Source: Eutypa lata (taxonomy: Eukaryota; Ascomycota; Sordariomycetes; Xylariales; Diatrypaceae). Taken from it: 64,000 nucleotides of DNA. Shown here in pieces: positions 48,336 through 58,600 of the stretch. The DNA lies in the NCBI GenBank assembly GCA_022661535.1, contig JAKULF010000012.1:496001-560000 (forward strand). The letters are read 5' to 3'. Position 1 is the stretch's first letter. Each line of letters begins with the position of its first letter. Position numbers and translations under genes: made by a program. The notes beneath the pieces were generated by a model, which was not told the origin of the DNA, made no database searches, and saw nothing but the letters and a program-made list of their open reading frames with translations.

Positions 48336-49390
48336 TTAAATGTTTTATATTATATATACGTATCTTGTCTTTTCGGGGAAAGTACGACCTTTGTTTAAGG
48401 TTTTATTTCGAGGTTGCAGTGTCGAGTTGCCTTTAAGCGTCGCGTACCAGGTGCTTTGATGTATCGTGTGGTTATGGCCCGGCGTTATTATGTTTGACCG
48501 GTATTGATATAAGATTTAGGTTAAGGCCGGCTGGATTTTTTCGAATGGTTATTCATTGTGTGGTATAGTTGAGTATTACGGTTGGATTCGAGCTATATAT
48601 GTATTGAAGGACTTGGTACAGAAGGAAGATCGTCGGAATAGACGGATCGGGTATTATTATGATACTCGGGATGGATGGAATCGTTAATATCAACGTCGTC
48701 GCGGTGGTCGACGTGGTGGGCAATCTGGCCGTGTGTAGGGTGGTCAGCTGATCCGGATCTATATATGGATTCTTTAGGGTATCGCTACGTAGTTCATAAC
48801 CTAACCGAATACAACATTTTTTTGCTCCTTTATTCCTATCCATCAAGCTTTAACATATCATCCCATCTGTTAGATAATTAGCGGGACTTTTCGAAGGTAA
48901 CTAAATGTTGGCTTACCAATAAGGTGTAGCCCTTTATTTAGGACATGCAAGGGCATCAACATGCTTGTTCAGCTGGGCTGGGCTGGTAAGGCGGTAGCTG
49001 CCCCGGTAGGTTACCAGGTTACGCAAGCAAGATTGGACCGCCTAAGCTCCGCCAACAACACGCTACACAAAATCTGTGTTTGCTTCAAGATCCGAGATGC
49101 AGGTAAGGGAATCCCGCCAAGAAACGCCTTTTATAGATAATGTGCCACCATGGGGATCCGCTCGTGGCCTCCTTCATTGGACAAGGGTATAGATATATCT
49201 AAACGCTTATCTATCTGAGTCTTACGCCCTCCTCGTCTTACATTTTTTGAAGAGAAGGAAGCCCCCGGGAATTCCCCATATGACTGCTCATCAACTCCGA
49301 AGTGTCAAAGTGTGCCGACCTCTGTCCTTCCGTTCTGTTCATCGCAGGTAGTCAAAGTGAAAGAGAGAAGAAAAAAAGGCCACGAAAAAG
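48336..49390. other. Transition zone right of AT island 2 and acyltransferase promoter
   Basis: From 48,340 to about 48,770 the plus strand is rich in TG and GG but poor in CA, a one-sided depletion (see findings). From 48,780 to 49,390 composition is normal. The last 200 bases form the leader of the acyltransferase gene. No gene is supported; the minus ORF at 48553-48846 is Thr/Ile low-complexity. Confidence 0.5.
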
Positions 49391-51228
49391 ATGGGCAACC
49401 TATTCTCGAAGCCAAAGCCGCAGGGGCCGCCGCGGGTCCCGACCGACAAGGTCGTCCCTATGTACGACGCCGACGACAACGCTGTCAACCGCGCCATCAT
49501 CATGCTGTTTATGATGAAGTTCGACGACGTCCTCGATCCGGAAAAGCTACGATCGTCTTTGGAGAAGCTCCTGAATCGCGACGGCTGGCGTAAACTCGGC
49601 GCTCGGATGAGACTGAATGTGAGTTCCACCAAGAAATCAAAATTTAATGGGCGGGGGGGTAAAAATCATCCCTCGTTAATCCGGCCCATCCCAACATGGC
49701 ATAAAAACGGGACCCATCCAATTCCATCCATATTAACCGAACCCGCAGGAAAAAGGCAAGCTCGACTACCACATCCCGGAGCAGTACGACGAGAAGCGGC
49801 CGGCCTTCGCGTACTCGCGCGTGCAGCACACGGGGGGCATCGGCGCGCACCCGCTCGCGTCGCAGCTGCCGCGGTCGGCGACCTCGAAGCCGGCGATGGT
49901 GGCGCAGGTGGACAGGTTCCAGCCGCTGATGCGGCGCGAGGACGGGCCGCGGAATATCGCCGATTACTACCTGCGGGATGAGCCGCAGCTCAGCCTGCAC
50001 GTGGTCTCATTCGCCGATGCCACGCTTGTCTCACTCTCGTGGCCCCACACTTTCCTCGACGCCATGGGCCGCCACGAGCTCCTGACCGCGTGGACGGCCG
50101 TGCTCGAGGGCCGCGACGGCGACGTCAAGGCCCTCCACGGCGTGGACCAGGACCCGTTCGTGTCTTTCGGCACCGGCGAGGTGACGGAGCCGGTAAGCGA
50201 ATTTTTTTTTTTCCCTTTCTGTGTGTTTGTTCGAAGTTATTGAAAGAGGCCATGTTCGGATGCGAGGGGGGCTCCTGAATAACTTCTAGACCGCGCTAGT
50301 GCTAAGTAAGACATTGGTAAAGAGACAATCGCTAACTCCAGATGTTTCCAGTACGTGCTCGCGGATAAGAAGCTATCGACCTTGCAGATGATGTATTTCG
50401 GTGCACGCTACATTTTCAACATGTACTGGTACAGCGAGCAGTCGCACGTGATTTGCGTGCCGGCCGCGCACGTGAAGGCTCTCCGGGAGAGCGCGTTAGC
50501 TGACCTCGAGGCGGAGGCAGCAGCAACAGCACCTCAAGGTGACCCCTCGGATAAGAAGGAGGAGAAGAAGAAGCCCTTCGTCAGCGAGGGCGACGTGATC
50601 TCGGCCTGGGTGACGCGGCTGATGATCCAGCACACGCTGCGGCCGACATCGAACAAGACCATCATGATCATGAACGCGTACGGGCTGCGGTGGCTGCTGG
50701 CGGACGACCTGCTACCGGCGGGCAAGGCGTACATCGGCAACGCCGTCAACGGCGTGTACGCGTACCTGCGGGCGCGGGACCTGATCGGGTGGCCGCTGGG
50801 GCGGTCGGCGGCCGAGGTGCGGCGGTCGATCGCCGAGCAGGGGACGCGCGCGCAGATGGAGGCCCGCCGCGCCCTCGACCGCCACGTCCTGGAGAAGACC
50901 GGCCACCCGGCCATGTACGGCGACGGCGGCATGCACATGGTCGTCATCTCGAACTGGACCAAGGCGCGGTTCTTCGACACGGACTTCTCGGCCGCGGTCG
51001 TCGCCGTTGCGAACGGGGGGGCCACGGCGGACAACAACCACGAGGGGGAAGAGGAGGAGGGTGGGTCGCCCGTCGTACATCCACACCGGCGGCTTCATAC
51101 AGGGCTTCGCGACGCGCGGGGCCGTCCCTATCATAGGGAAGGATAGCGAGGGCAATTATTGGGTACAGCCTACGGTGGAGAGTGGGGTGTGGGATAAGAT
51201 CCGGAAGACGCTGGAAGAGGGCCCCTGA
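49391..51228 (+). CDS. BAHD-like (trichothecene 3-O-acetyltransferase-like) acyltransferase, frame broken near 3' end
   Basis: Three exons: 49391-49618, 49749-50192 and 50352-51228, with GTGAGT/CGCAG and GTAAGC/TCCAG introns. The protein starts MGNLFSKPKPQ, a good N-myristoylation consensus. It carries the catalytic HxxxD motif as HTFLD (His176, Asp180) and LDAMG, then a Lys/Glu-rich insert (KKEEKKKP), NWTKARFFDTDF in the DFGWG-equivalent position, and a closing GKDSEGNYWVQPT block. Such enzymes move acyl groups from CoA thioesters to hydroxyls or amines of secondary metabolites; the substrate is unknown. The N-terminal frame reads into a Glu/Gly run at about 51,050 and then loses homology-like sequence, while SYIHTGGFIQGFATRG through the end lies in the +1 frame. 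One extra base, perhaps in the G7 run at 51,014-51,020, explains this. It is either an inactivating frameshift or a sequencing/assembly error. No intron of the needed length was found. Confidence 0.82.
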
Positions 51229-51965
51229 AACGAGCCCCCCCCCTCCCCCCCTCTTACTCTCGCACGGAAGCTAGGAGTAGCTCGCTGCCCACTTGCTACT
51301 ACTGTCATTCGCGCCACCCCCTGTTCTATTAACTAGTGGGGAGTTATTTGAGTGTGTTTACTAGAAATACATAATAGAGGTTTGGAAGGTAACGGTGAAA
51401 AATAGTAGTTATCTGGTAGAAAAAATAGGCATGGTGTCTGGTATTGCTACTACCAGTTAATGGGCTTGCTTGGGCTAGGTAGAATATAATATACTGGATA
51501 TAGATAATGTGATTAAAAGACGATATTTTTTTAAGACACGCCGTAATGGCACAACAAGAACCCCCAGCGGGAGTTTCAGGAAGGGCTATAGCGGTCAGCG
51601 TTGTGATGAAGTTCAGGATATCCTTAACCAAGGTGTGCATCTCGTTCATTCAAGTTGGTATATGCGAGAGAACATCGGTAGGGGCCACTCGAGTGTTGTT
51701 CAGGAAAACCAAATAGGAATCCCTCGCTTTTTGATTTAACGAGTTTACTAAAATAAAATAAAAGTTTAACTGATGATCCCAACAGCCTTAATGCTATTTC
51801 CATTCGTTTGACCCAGTAGCGGCTCAAGGCAATGGCTTTGCCGCGCTTGTCCGAGTACCTAGGTTCTCAAATTCAGTGCTGTAGTTCCATAGGGTCTTGA
51901 GAGTGAGTGAAGTCGCCTAGTTTTATCCCGCTTTTCGACCTTCCACTATCCTTATTGGAGTTCTT
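51229..51965. other. Convergent 3' intergenic region
   Basis: Spacer between the acyltransferase stop (followed by a C-rich tract at 51,234-51,252) and the stop of the Cys-rich gene on the other strand. Short ORFs carry no motif. No gene is seen. Confidence 0.5.
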
Positions 51966-53123
51966 TCATGAGCTATTATTATTGGAATTGCCCGTCCAAT
52001 CTATGATCTTCTTATATTGGGTATCCCTCTTGCTGACCCCTTCAACCATCAGCAACTGGGCGTCCTTATCGAAACAGTCGCTAGCGGTCTTGGAACTACA
52101 GACTGGCCAGATGCTCTTGTCGACCATGTGGCAGTAGTTCCCCCCGTGGGTGTTAACCAGGTTCGGGCCCCTGGAAGTACGGTGAGCGCATAGCTCCTCT
52201 GCCGAATGGGCTGGATCGTCGGTGATGACGAGCGAGCTGTCGTGAGCCTGGCTACCGCGCGTTGGCGGCGCCCCAAGCTCGGGTTCGGTGTTGTTGGTGT
52301 ACTTGCAGTGGTCGTCGCTCAGGTAGTTTCCATCGGTCCGCCTCGAGCCGTCACAGTTCCACAGGCTATCGTCAGTCCAGTCGGGAAACTCGTAGTCCGG
52401 ATTGCACCTAAGGCCGCGGGGGTCTCTGTCCGTGTGAGACTCGTACGGCGGGCCCTGGCAGATGTGGTGCTTTATCCTGTCGATGTGCGTCTTGTTGGTA
52501 GGAACCTCTGCGGGGTCCATGGTAAAGGAGGGCCAGTGGAGGGAGAACCCCGTTTCGGGCCTCTCGCCGTCCAGGTCCATCCACTGGCAGGGGGGCTTGT
52601 GGTTCGTGCCCTGGAGGAACGTGTTGCTATAGTACCAGTCGCGGCCGCAGGCGCGGGCCCAGTCGCCGACCCAGACGTAGGCGCTGAGGTCGGGCCAGCT
52701 GACGCCGGCCCACGCGATGCAGAGGGCGTCGTCGTTGGCGGAGAACAGCACCCACGGCATCTGCGCGGCCCCTTGCTTGGCCATCTCCATCTGCAGCATC
52801 TCGCCGGTCTTGACCGGCGCGATGCCCAGGTTGATCCCGTGCTGCGGGAACGTGCAGTCCGCGTCCCACATGCGGATGTCCGGCGCGATGCCGCTCATGT
52901 CCAGGCCGGCGCCGTCCCCCGTCGAGCCCCCCATCAGCACCATCGTCGTGGACCGGCCCGGTATCGAGGGCTGCGTGTCGAGCGTGATGTCGTAGAGGTG
53001 GAGCTGGCCGCTCTCGAATAGGGTCAACGCTTTCGCGTAGCTGGTGACCTGCATCGCTGTCGGAAGGGGTGTGATGGCGTGAGTGATGTGAATGGCGTTC
53101 CAGTGTCTTGGAAGTATGTTCAA
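51966..53123 (-). CDS. Cysteine-rich protein of unknown function, possibly secreted
   Basis: A single open frame gives 385 residues from ATG 53123, or 362 from the better-placed ATG at 53054 (CGACAGCGATGCAG context). I do not recognise the family. Visible features are DMSGIAPDIRMWDADCTFP, a Trp-rich centre (WAGVSWPDLSAYVWVGDW), RDWYYSNTFLQGTNHKPPCQ, and a Cys/Asp-rich second half (LRCNPDYEFPDW, WNCDGSRRTDGNYLSDDHC, NYCHMVDKSIWPVCSS). There are twelve cysteines and Asn-X-Ser/Thr sites (NKT, NNT, a terminal NNNSS). This composition is typical of extracellular disulfide-bonded proteins. Yet neither start gives a signal peptide, so a short 5' exon may be missing or the gene may be truncated. The upstream leader is pyrimidine/A-rich and offers no signal-peptide exon I could find. 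Codon usage is GC-rich like the neighbouring real genes, which supports it being expressed. Confidence 0.72.
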   Translation of the reverse strand: MNILPRHWNAIHITHAITPLPTAMQVTSYAKALTLFESGQLHLYDITLDTQPSIPGRSTTMVLMGGSTGDGAGLDMSGIAPDIRMWDADCTFPQHGINLGIAPVKTGEMLQMEMAKQGAAQMPWVLFSANDDALCIAWAGVSWPDLSAYVWVGDWARACGRDWYYSNTFLQGTNHKPPCQWMDLDGERPETGFSLHWPSFTMDPAEVPTNKTHIDRIKHHICQGPPYESHTDRDPRGLRCNPDYEFPDWTDDSLWNCDGSRRTDGNYLSDDHCKYTNNTEPELGAPPTRGSQAHDSSLVITDDPAHSAEELCAHRTSRGPNLVNTHGGNYCHMVDKSIWPVCSSKTASDCFDKDAQLLMVEGVSKRDTQYKKIIDWTGNSNNNSS

Positions 53124-54730
53124 GTGGGATGAGGGTTTTTTTTCTTCTTTTTTTTCAAAAGCGAGGGATGTTTCAGAGATTGAGGCAAAAACGATCTCCT
53201 TTTTTTCACATGGTGCAATTTAGAGGGATGTTGGGATGGAGAAATACAAAATGGAAGAGAATGCGATAGATAGAGTTTTACGTAGGGTTTCTAAACTAAC
53301 ATATCTTACTACGAAGATTAAGTTGCCTCGTCTAAACGCTGGTTTCCAGCTTAATATTCAGAGTTTTGAAATATGTGAGGCTAGCTTCATCTATATAAAG
53401 GAGGACCTAGATAAGAGCTTAAGGGATGGGCTTGTGTCGATCGCCTCAAGGACTTGTAAGAATTCAGCTAGTCTTGATATCACGTACGCCCGCAATACTG
53501 CCCCTATAACGAATATCGCATGACAGTTGAGGAACTACAGATGGCTTGGGTGGGAAAAGAAGTATTTTAACTGTTTAGTTTCAAAAGAAAGAAAGTTAAA
53601 GATCTATTGCAGTAATAACTATGATAGTATTCCCGTCATTCCCCCCCTCTTCATCCGTGGCTATTAGCTTCTTACTGGTTACGAAAATAAGACTACAAAT
53701 AATAAATAACGGTGATGCGATAATACATGTATACACGTCACGAACAAAGTCAACTACTTTGTAAATAGACTCAAGCCGAGCTACTGAGACCATTCAACAT
53801 CGTGGTAATTAAGTTTTGTTTGGCCGGGGAGAAAATACAACGTAACGATATTTGTAGCATGAGCCCTAGTTAGTAGCTGGAATATTTCCGCCCAGGAGCC
53901 GTTAGGTACATGTATTCTCGAGCTAGTTGGAGTTTTATTACCAACCGTACAATTAAAAAAGACACCGTACTTGTTTCTTCACTATCTATTAAGATAATAT
54001 TAATACCAGAAGTCTTCTACATATCTAACACTGCCTTAAAAAAGAAAATACGGCTCCAGACGAGCCAATGTAGGACACTCCTCTGTTCATCTCGAAATGA
54101 GGCATCATTAATTAGTACAGAAAAAGAACGCATATCTCTGACAGTCCTCTCTCCTCTAACAGAGGATAGTCATCTGTAGAGAGAATCTAGCACTACGTGG
54201 GAATAGCGTTCTACCCAACGACGACCGTCGTCGTGTTACTTACATACGCTGGGGATATATAAAGTTTGGATCGAGGTTTCACGAGGCTAGACGCAAACGG
54301 GTTCGCTATACCTTCAAATGTTTCTACGAACTGCATACCTGGTATGTATGTATCCCCTACCTATCCATCCGCGGCTCTAACACCGTATATACCTGGTTGC
54401 ATTTACACGCATCCTCCTTGTGGGGATATAATACTAGGTACATACTTACTACAAGTAGAGAACTAATTTTCGTAGCTCTCGTAATAGAATATGGCTTTCC
54501 CAAGATACTACCAAATATCCCATCCCAACGACGCAATGTCTAATCCGGAGCTCAAGAAATATAAACACCAAGAATGAAAGAACCAAGTACGTAGCTCATT
54601 TGTAGATAGTAGAACGACAGGAGTTAGTTGTATGTAGTTGGTGATTCATTAATCCCTTTAGAGATTAATAGATTGTGAATTAATTAAATAAATAAAACTA
54701 AGAAGGAAAAAAAAAAGAAAAAAGAAACTT
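53124..54730. other. Intergenic region, no supported gene
   Basis: A 95-codon plus ORF at 53236-53523 and an 89-codon one at 53910-54179 have AT-rich, motif-free translations and are not supported. Short TAC/GTA-rich tracts are frequent. The left end is the promoter side of the Cys-rich gene. Confidence 0.45.
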
Positions 54731-54911
54731 TGCCTGGTCCAGGATTCGAACCTGGGTCTTCTTTTTGCCGTTCTGTGGAGGTGGATTTATTCGCACAGGG
54801 TGTGAAGAGGCACCCGGATCTTTATGTGGTGCACATTGGTGCAACCACAGGGCATCGAACCCGAGGTCTTCAATTGTTCTTTTTGACGTGTTACCACTAC
54901 ACTAACCTGGC
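54731..54911 (-). ncRNA. tRNA-like sequence: degenerate tRNA plus a second T-arm/acceptor 3' half
   Basis: On the minus strand, 54911-54841 folds as a 71-nt cloverleaf outline: acceptor GCCAGGT, D-arm GTGT-AGTGGTA-ACAC with a good A box, an anticodon arm with loop AAGAACA (a GAA triplet but no U33), variable AGACC and a T-arm around GGTTCGATGCC (B box). Its own 3' acceptor strand pairs poorly. About 90 nt further on, 54767-54731 carries a perfect T-stem (CCAGG-TTCGAAT-CCTGG) and ACCAGGC, which pairs with the first acceptor strand at 6 of 7 positions. Either an insertion split one tRNA, or two pseudo-tRNAs/tRNA-derived repeat pieces lie in tandem. It is not a normal functional tRNA as it stands. 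Confidence 0.4.
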
Positions 54912-54950
54912 TTCTAATTGTTGAAAAAGTGAAATCTTATTATCCCTTAT

Positions 54951-55013
54951 GGCTGGCTGACTGACTGACTGGCTGGTTGGTTGGTTGGTTGGTTGCCTGG
55001 CTAACTTACTGGC
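54951..55013. repeat. GGCTGACTGACT / (GGTT)n compound microsatellite
   Basis: Tetranucleotide units GGCT, GACT and GGTT alternate, with GGTT repeated about five times. It lies in the 3' flank of the eEF1B gamma gene and has no coding value. Confidence 0.85.
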
Positions 55014-55225
55014 TGCCGAGTATATACATACATGCATGCATGTACTTATGTCACTGAATCACATCATAGAATTGCAAAAGAGACTGGTTAATGTTGGTGA
55101 ACGCATAGAAATTTATGGTGTCTGAGCCATATATATCTTTGGTTCTGGGGGTCTCATCATGTTCAAACCGTCCTCCGTTTTTCCGTAACCTCGTAGACGC
55201 GTAGCAACAGTCATGGCCATAGACC

Positions 55226-55252
55226 CCATCCATCCATCCCTCCATCCATCCC
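55226..55252. repeat. (CATC)n microsatellite
   Basis: CCATCCATCCATCCCTCCATCC-type tetranucleotide run in the 3' flank of the eEF1B gamma gene. Confidence 0.85.
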
Positions 55253-55380
55253 TAACCGCATCCGGTCATCATCATAGTCATTAATCTTCATATTCTCTTG
55301 CTTGGGTATTGATATGCCTCGCCCTTTCATAGTAACGGGACCAATAAAATGATCTCGCGTAGATTGGTATGCACATTAGC

Positions 55381-56977
55381 CTATTTGAAGACCTTGCCGG
55401 CGGCATGTTGGTACTCCTTGCCGTCCTTGACAACGGGCTTGTCCCACGTCCACATAGACTCAACGAAGGCCTTGTCCTCAGGGTTGGTGGGGTCGAGCTT
55501 GACGAAGCTGTAGCTCTCGTAGTCGGGAGCGACGTCAAAGACAGGCAAGTAATCGTCACCCCGGATGACGAAAGCACCCTGAATGACGGAGTCATTGTTC
55601 TCGCCGTACACGGAGGCACTGCCGAAGAGGAACTTGCGGGAACCCTCAAGACGAGTGTTGAATCCACCAATCAAGTTGTTGGACATGAAAGTCAAAGTTA
55701 ACTCATCGTTGTATTTGTACTCAACCTTCCAGATCGAGTAGTCGGTGAACGGAACGTTCTCCCAGAACCACTTCATGGCAACGGCCTCATCGTTGTTGGA
55801 GAAGAATCGCTTCCACTCATCCAGAGGGAAGGCGGACCGGGGTAGTAGGTCGATAGGGTGCTTGGGCTTGGGAGCAGGCGCGGGCTCGTCCTCCTCCGCA
55901 GGAGCAGCAGCAGCCTTGGGCTTCTCCTGCTTCTTGGGCTTCTCCTCCTTCTTGGGCGGGGTGTTGGTCAACGCAGGCTTCTCTAGGAGCTCGAACGGGA
56001 CAGCAACGTCGGTGTAGATAGGCTGGTTGTAGACCGTCTCGTACCAACGAGCAACGTTGGGGTGCTTAGAGCGCCACTCCTTGTCGAAGAAGAACTGGAA
56101 GCCACGAGAGGCGATGCTGGCAGCGAACAGATCGGCAAGAGTGATGCGCTCGCCAACGAGGTAAGTGTTGTGGAGCAGGTGCTCCTCGACGATAGAGAGG
56201 GCCTTCTCAGAAGCCTTAGCAGCCTCTTCAACGGTTCTCTTGTTGTACTGGTCCCATCCGAGCAGAGGACGGTACCAAGCACCGAGCTTGGGGAGGACCT
56301 CGGTGTTAAAGAAAGACATCCACTTCAAGATGGAAGCATAGCTATCGCGTGTTAGTCAAAACCCCTGGAATAGCTATCGTAAGAAGTGTAACATACTCTT
56401 GCTTGGTCTTGCCGAGGAGGGTGGTCTTCTCATTCTGAGAGGTGACTGGAGAGAAAGTTAGCAGGCAAATCGACAAAGTAAACAAAGTGATATACAAAGT
56501 GATTGCGAGTTAGAAATCAGAAATTAGAAGCGATATCAACACAGATGTTTCAGATAGGGATAACTGTTAGAATACGTCTAGGTCATCATGATATGGTGCC
56601 CTGGTTAGATGCACCAGGACGAATAACGAGGCAGAAATAGGAAGAAATAGTTACATACTGTAGATAGCAATGGCAATGCACTCAGTGAGAACATAGCCAT
56701 CGGTACCGACGAAAGCGGGAACCTTGGAGAGAGGGTTCGCCTTCAGGAACTCGGGAGTCGGCTTGGTAGTGTCAACTTCGACGACATCGAGGTCCAAACC
56801 GTTGGCCTTCGCAACAGCGCGAATGGCCGTGGTGCGGGGGTTACGCTGCTCAGAAGAAGATACGGGTTAGTTCTCAAGGAACAAAACAAAATTTTATAAT
56901 CGCACGCATGCTAATTCTTTTAAACACAGATTGAATCCTCTTACCTCCTTGGTGAAGATCTTTCCGAAAGGCGCCAT
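55381..56977 (-). CDS. CAM1: Translation elongation factor eEF1B subunit gamma
   Basis: Four exons: 56977-56945 (MAPFGKIFTKE), 56845-56659, 56445-56397 and 56341-55381. They total 1,230 nt and 409 residues, all in phase. Residues 1-~80 form a GST-N thioredoxin-like fold (TTAIRAVAKANGLDLDVVEV, LSKVPAFVGTDGYVLTE). A GST-C helical domain follows (YLVGERITLADLFAASIASR). A Lys/Glu/Pro/Ala-rich hinge comes next (PPKKEEKPKKQEKPKAAAAP), then the EF1G C-terminal domain (PIDLLPRSAFPLDEWKRFFS ... FVESMWTWDKPVVKDGKEYQ). The protein anchors the eEF1B complex, which recharges eEF1A with GTP during translation elongation in the cytoplasm. Its start lies 543 bp from the divergent uS9m gene. The symbol is by analogy with yeast CAM1/TEF4. 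Only the last exon is long, as in other highly expressed fungal genes with 5'-clustered introns. Confidence 0.97.
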
Positions 56978-57520
56978 GATTACTTTGTTGAATCTGGTGC
57001 TGTTGGGAATGTTGTTGGAAGAGATGATGAGGGAGGAAAGGAAAAGGAAAGTTGTGATGGCGCAACTATGAAGAAAATTTATGAGTGCCCGCCCAACTGG
57101 CCCTTCCCATTCTAGTTTGACTCATGGAAAATTTCCATAGCAATCTCGAGGGGGCGGGGTCAATGTGGCTGGTACTGATACGCTTAATCCTATTTAGGCA
57201 TTAGTGATAAATGAAGACCCCTCATGCGGCTCGTGCACCACATTCACAAGGGAATAAACAGCACCAGCCACAGACACCTCGGAACATCTTGACCACCGAC
57301 TCAAATTGATTCCATGATAGGAGGTTTTGACGGGTCCCGAGGTCCTTCCCTACCCAAAAGTAGGTAAGCTTAGTTAGAAAACTTCAAGGCATCGCATCGT
57401 CGGCTCATTACTAGGCATAATTGGAGGTGTTGGGATAATAACGGATAAGGTCCGCGACAGCACCATCGACAATCTTTGACCAGTTGATTCTAGGTCATGT
57501 CGACTTGGTCATAAGACATA
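56978..57520. promoter_or_regulatory. Bidirectional promoter region, eEF1B gamma / uS9m
   Basis: The divergent starts at 56977 (minus) and 57521 (plus) are 543 bp apart with no gene between. Both products serve translation (cytosolic and mitochondrial), so shared control is plausible. No specific factor site is claimed. A short 63-codon minus ORF here is not supported. Confidence 0.55.
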
Positions 57521-58600
57521 ATGTCATCTCTAAGATACGGATTTCGGTGTCTTAGGGACATCCGGGCGACGACGAAAAAACAGTACCCGATACCGACCAC
57601 AATAACGTCCGCCACGCCGAGAAGGACGAATGCGCACCGGACATTGACCACGACCTCAATTCGACGACAAGATTTAGACCTCGATAATGCCTTGACAAGC
57701 AGCAGAGGAGATGCGGCTCTCGAGGCCATGATCAGGGCCTCTGGCCAAGATCCTTTAGACTCGGGAACCTCAGCAGCATCCCCCTTATTAGCAGCCTATG
57801 CTCGCCCTATGCCGGTATCGCCGTCTTATTTCTCGAGGCACACTACATTCAACGACAGCTTTGTCCTCGTGCAGGATCTCGCGCGGAAATACGCACGACT
57901 ACCGACAGTCATCCCAGGCCAGGCCGAGCGCGTGGCATGGAAAACCAAAGAGCAGTACCGATTGGCGATCGGCGAGGCCGTCAAGGGAAGAGACTACGCT
58001 ACATGTATCAAGCTGGTCAAGAGGCTGCACCAGATTCATCCGGAGCTGATGCCGGAAGAGGTCAAGGAAGGCATCAAGTCGTTCAAGCGAGACATCAACA
58101 TCTATCTCAACACCCCGAAGCCCATCCCGATTGATAAGTTTGGCAGGTCGCACGGCGTCGGAAGGCGGAAGTCGTCCATTGCGCGGGCTTGGGCTGTCGA
58201 GGGAACCGGCGAGGTTCTGATTAATGGCAAGCCCCTAAACGAGGCGTTTGGCCGGGTCCACGACCGCGAGAGCGCGTTATGGGCATTGAAGTCTATGAAC
58301 AGAATAGATAAATACAATATTTGGGCATTGGTTGAAGGCGGTGGGACGACCGGACAGGCCGAAGCCCTGGCCATGGCTGTCGCTAAGGCTATTGTTGTCC
58401 ACGAGCCAGCATTGAAGACACCGCTCCGGAAAGGTAATCTTGCTCTCCCCTGTCCTCCCCTTGTTATCACCACCGCGATGACGGTTCGATGCTGACAAAT
58501 TTTCGCAGCTGGTTGCATCACACGTGATCCTAGAATTGTTGAACGAAAGAAGACCGGTCACGTCAAAGCTAGAAAGAGACCAACATGGGTTAAGAGATAG
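57521..58600 (+). CDS. MRPS9: Mitochondrial small ribosomal subunit protein uS9m
   Basis: Exons 57521-58433 and 58509-58600 flank a 75-bp intron (GTAATC...TTCGCAG) and encode 334 residues. The first ~50 residues are basic and hydroxylated with no acids until RRQD ([20 protein letters not shown]), a mitochondrial targeting signal. A fungal-specific middle region follows, then the uS9 core: [52 protein letters not shown]. The tail after the intron is [20 protein letters not shown] then [10 protein letters not shown], the rRNA-contacting C-terminus that ends in Lys-Arg in this family. Without the second exon the protein would stop in the intron and lack this essential tail, so the splice is secure. 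The start is the first ATG of the open frame. Confidence 0.96.

Noticed and set aside
48553..48846. 97-codon minus ORF next to AT island 2
   Set aside because: The translation is Thr/Ile/Pro low-complexity and arises from the TG-rich skewed tract; no start context, motif or splice partner.
53236..53523. 95-codon plus ORF near the Cys-rich gene start
   Set aside because: AT-biased codon use unlike neighbouring genes, no motif, and it lies in the likely promoter of the minus-strand gene.
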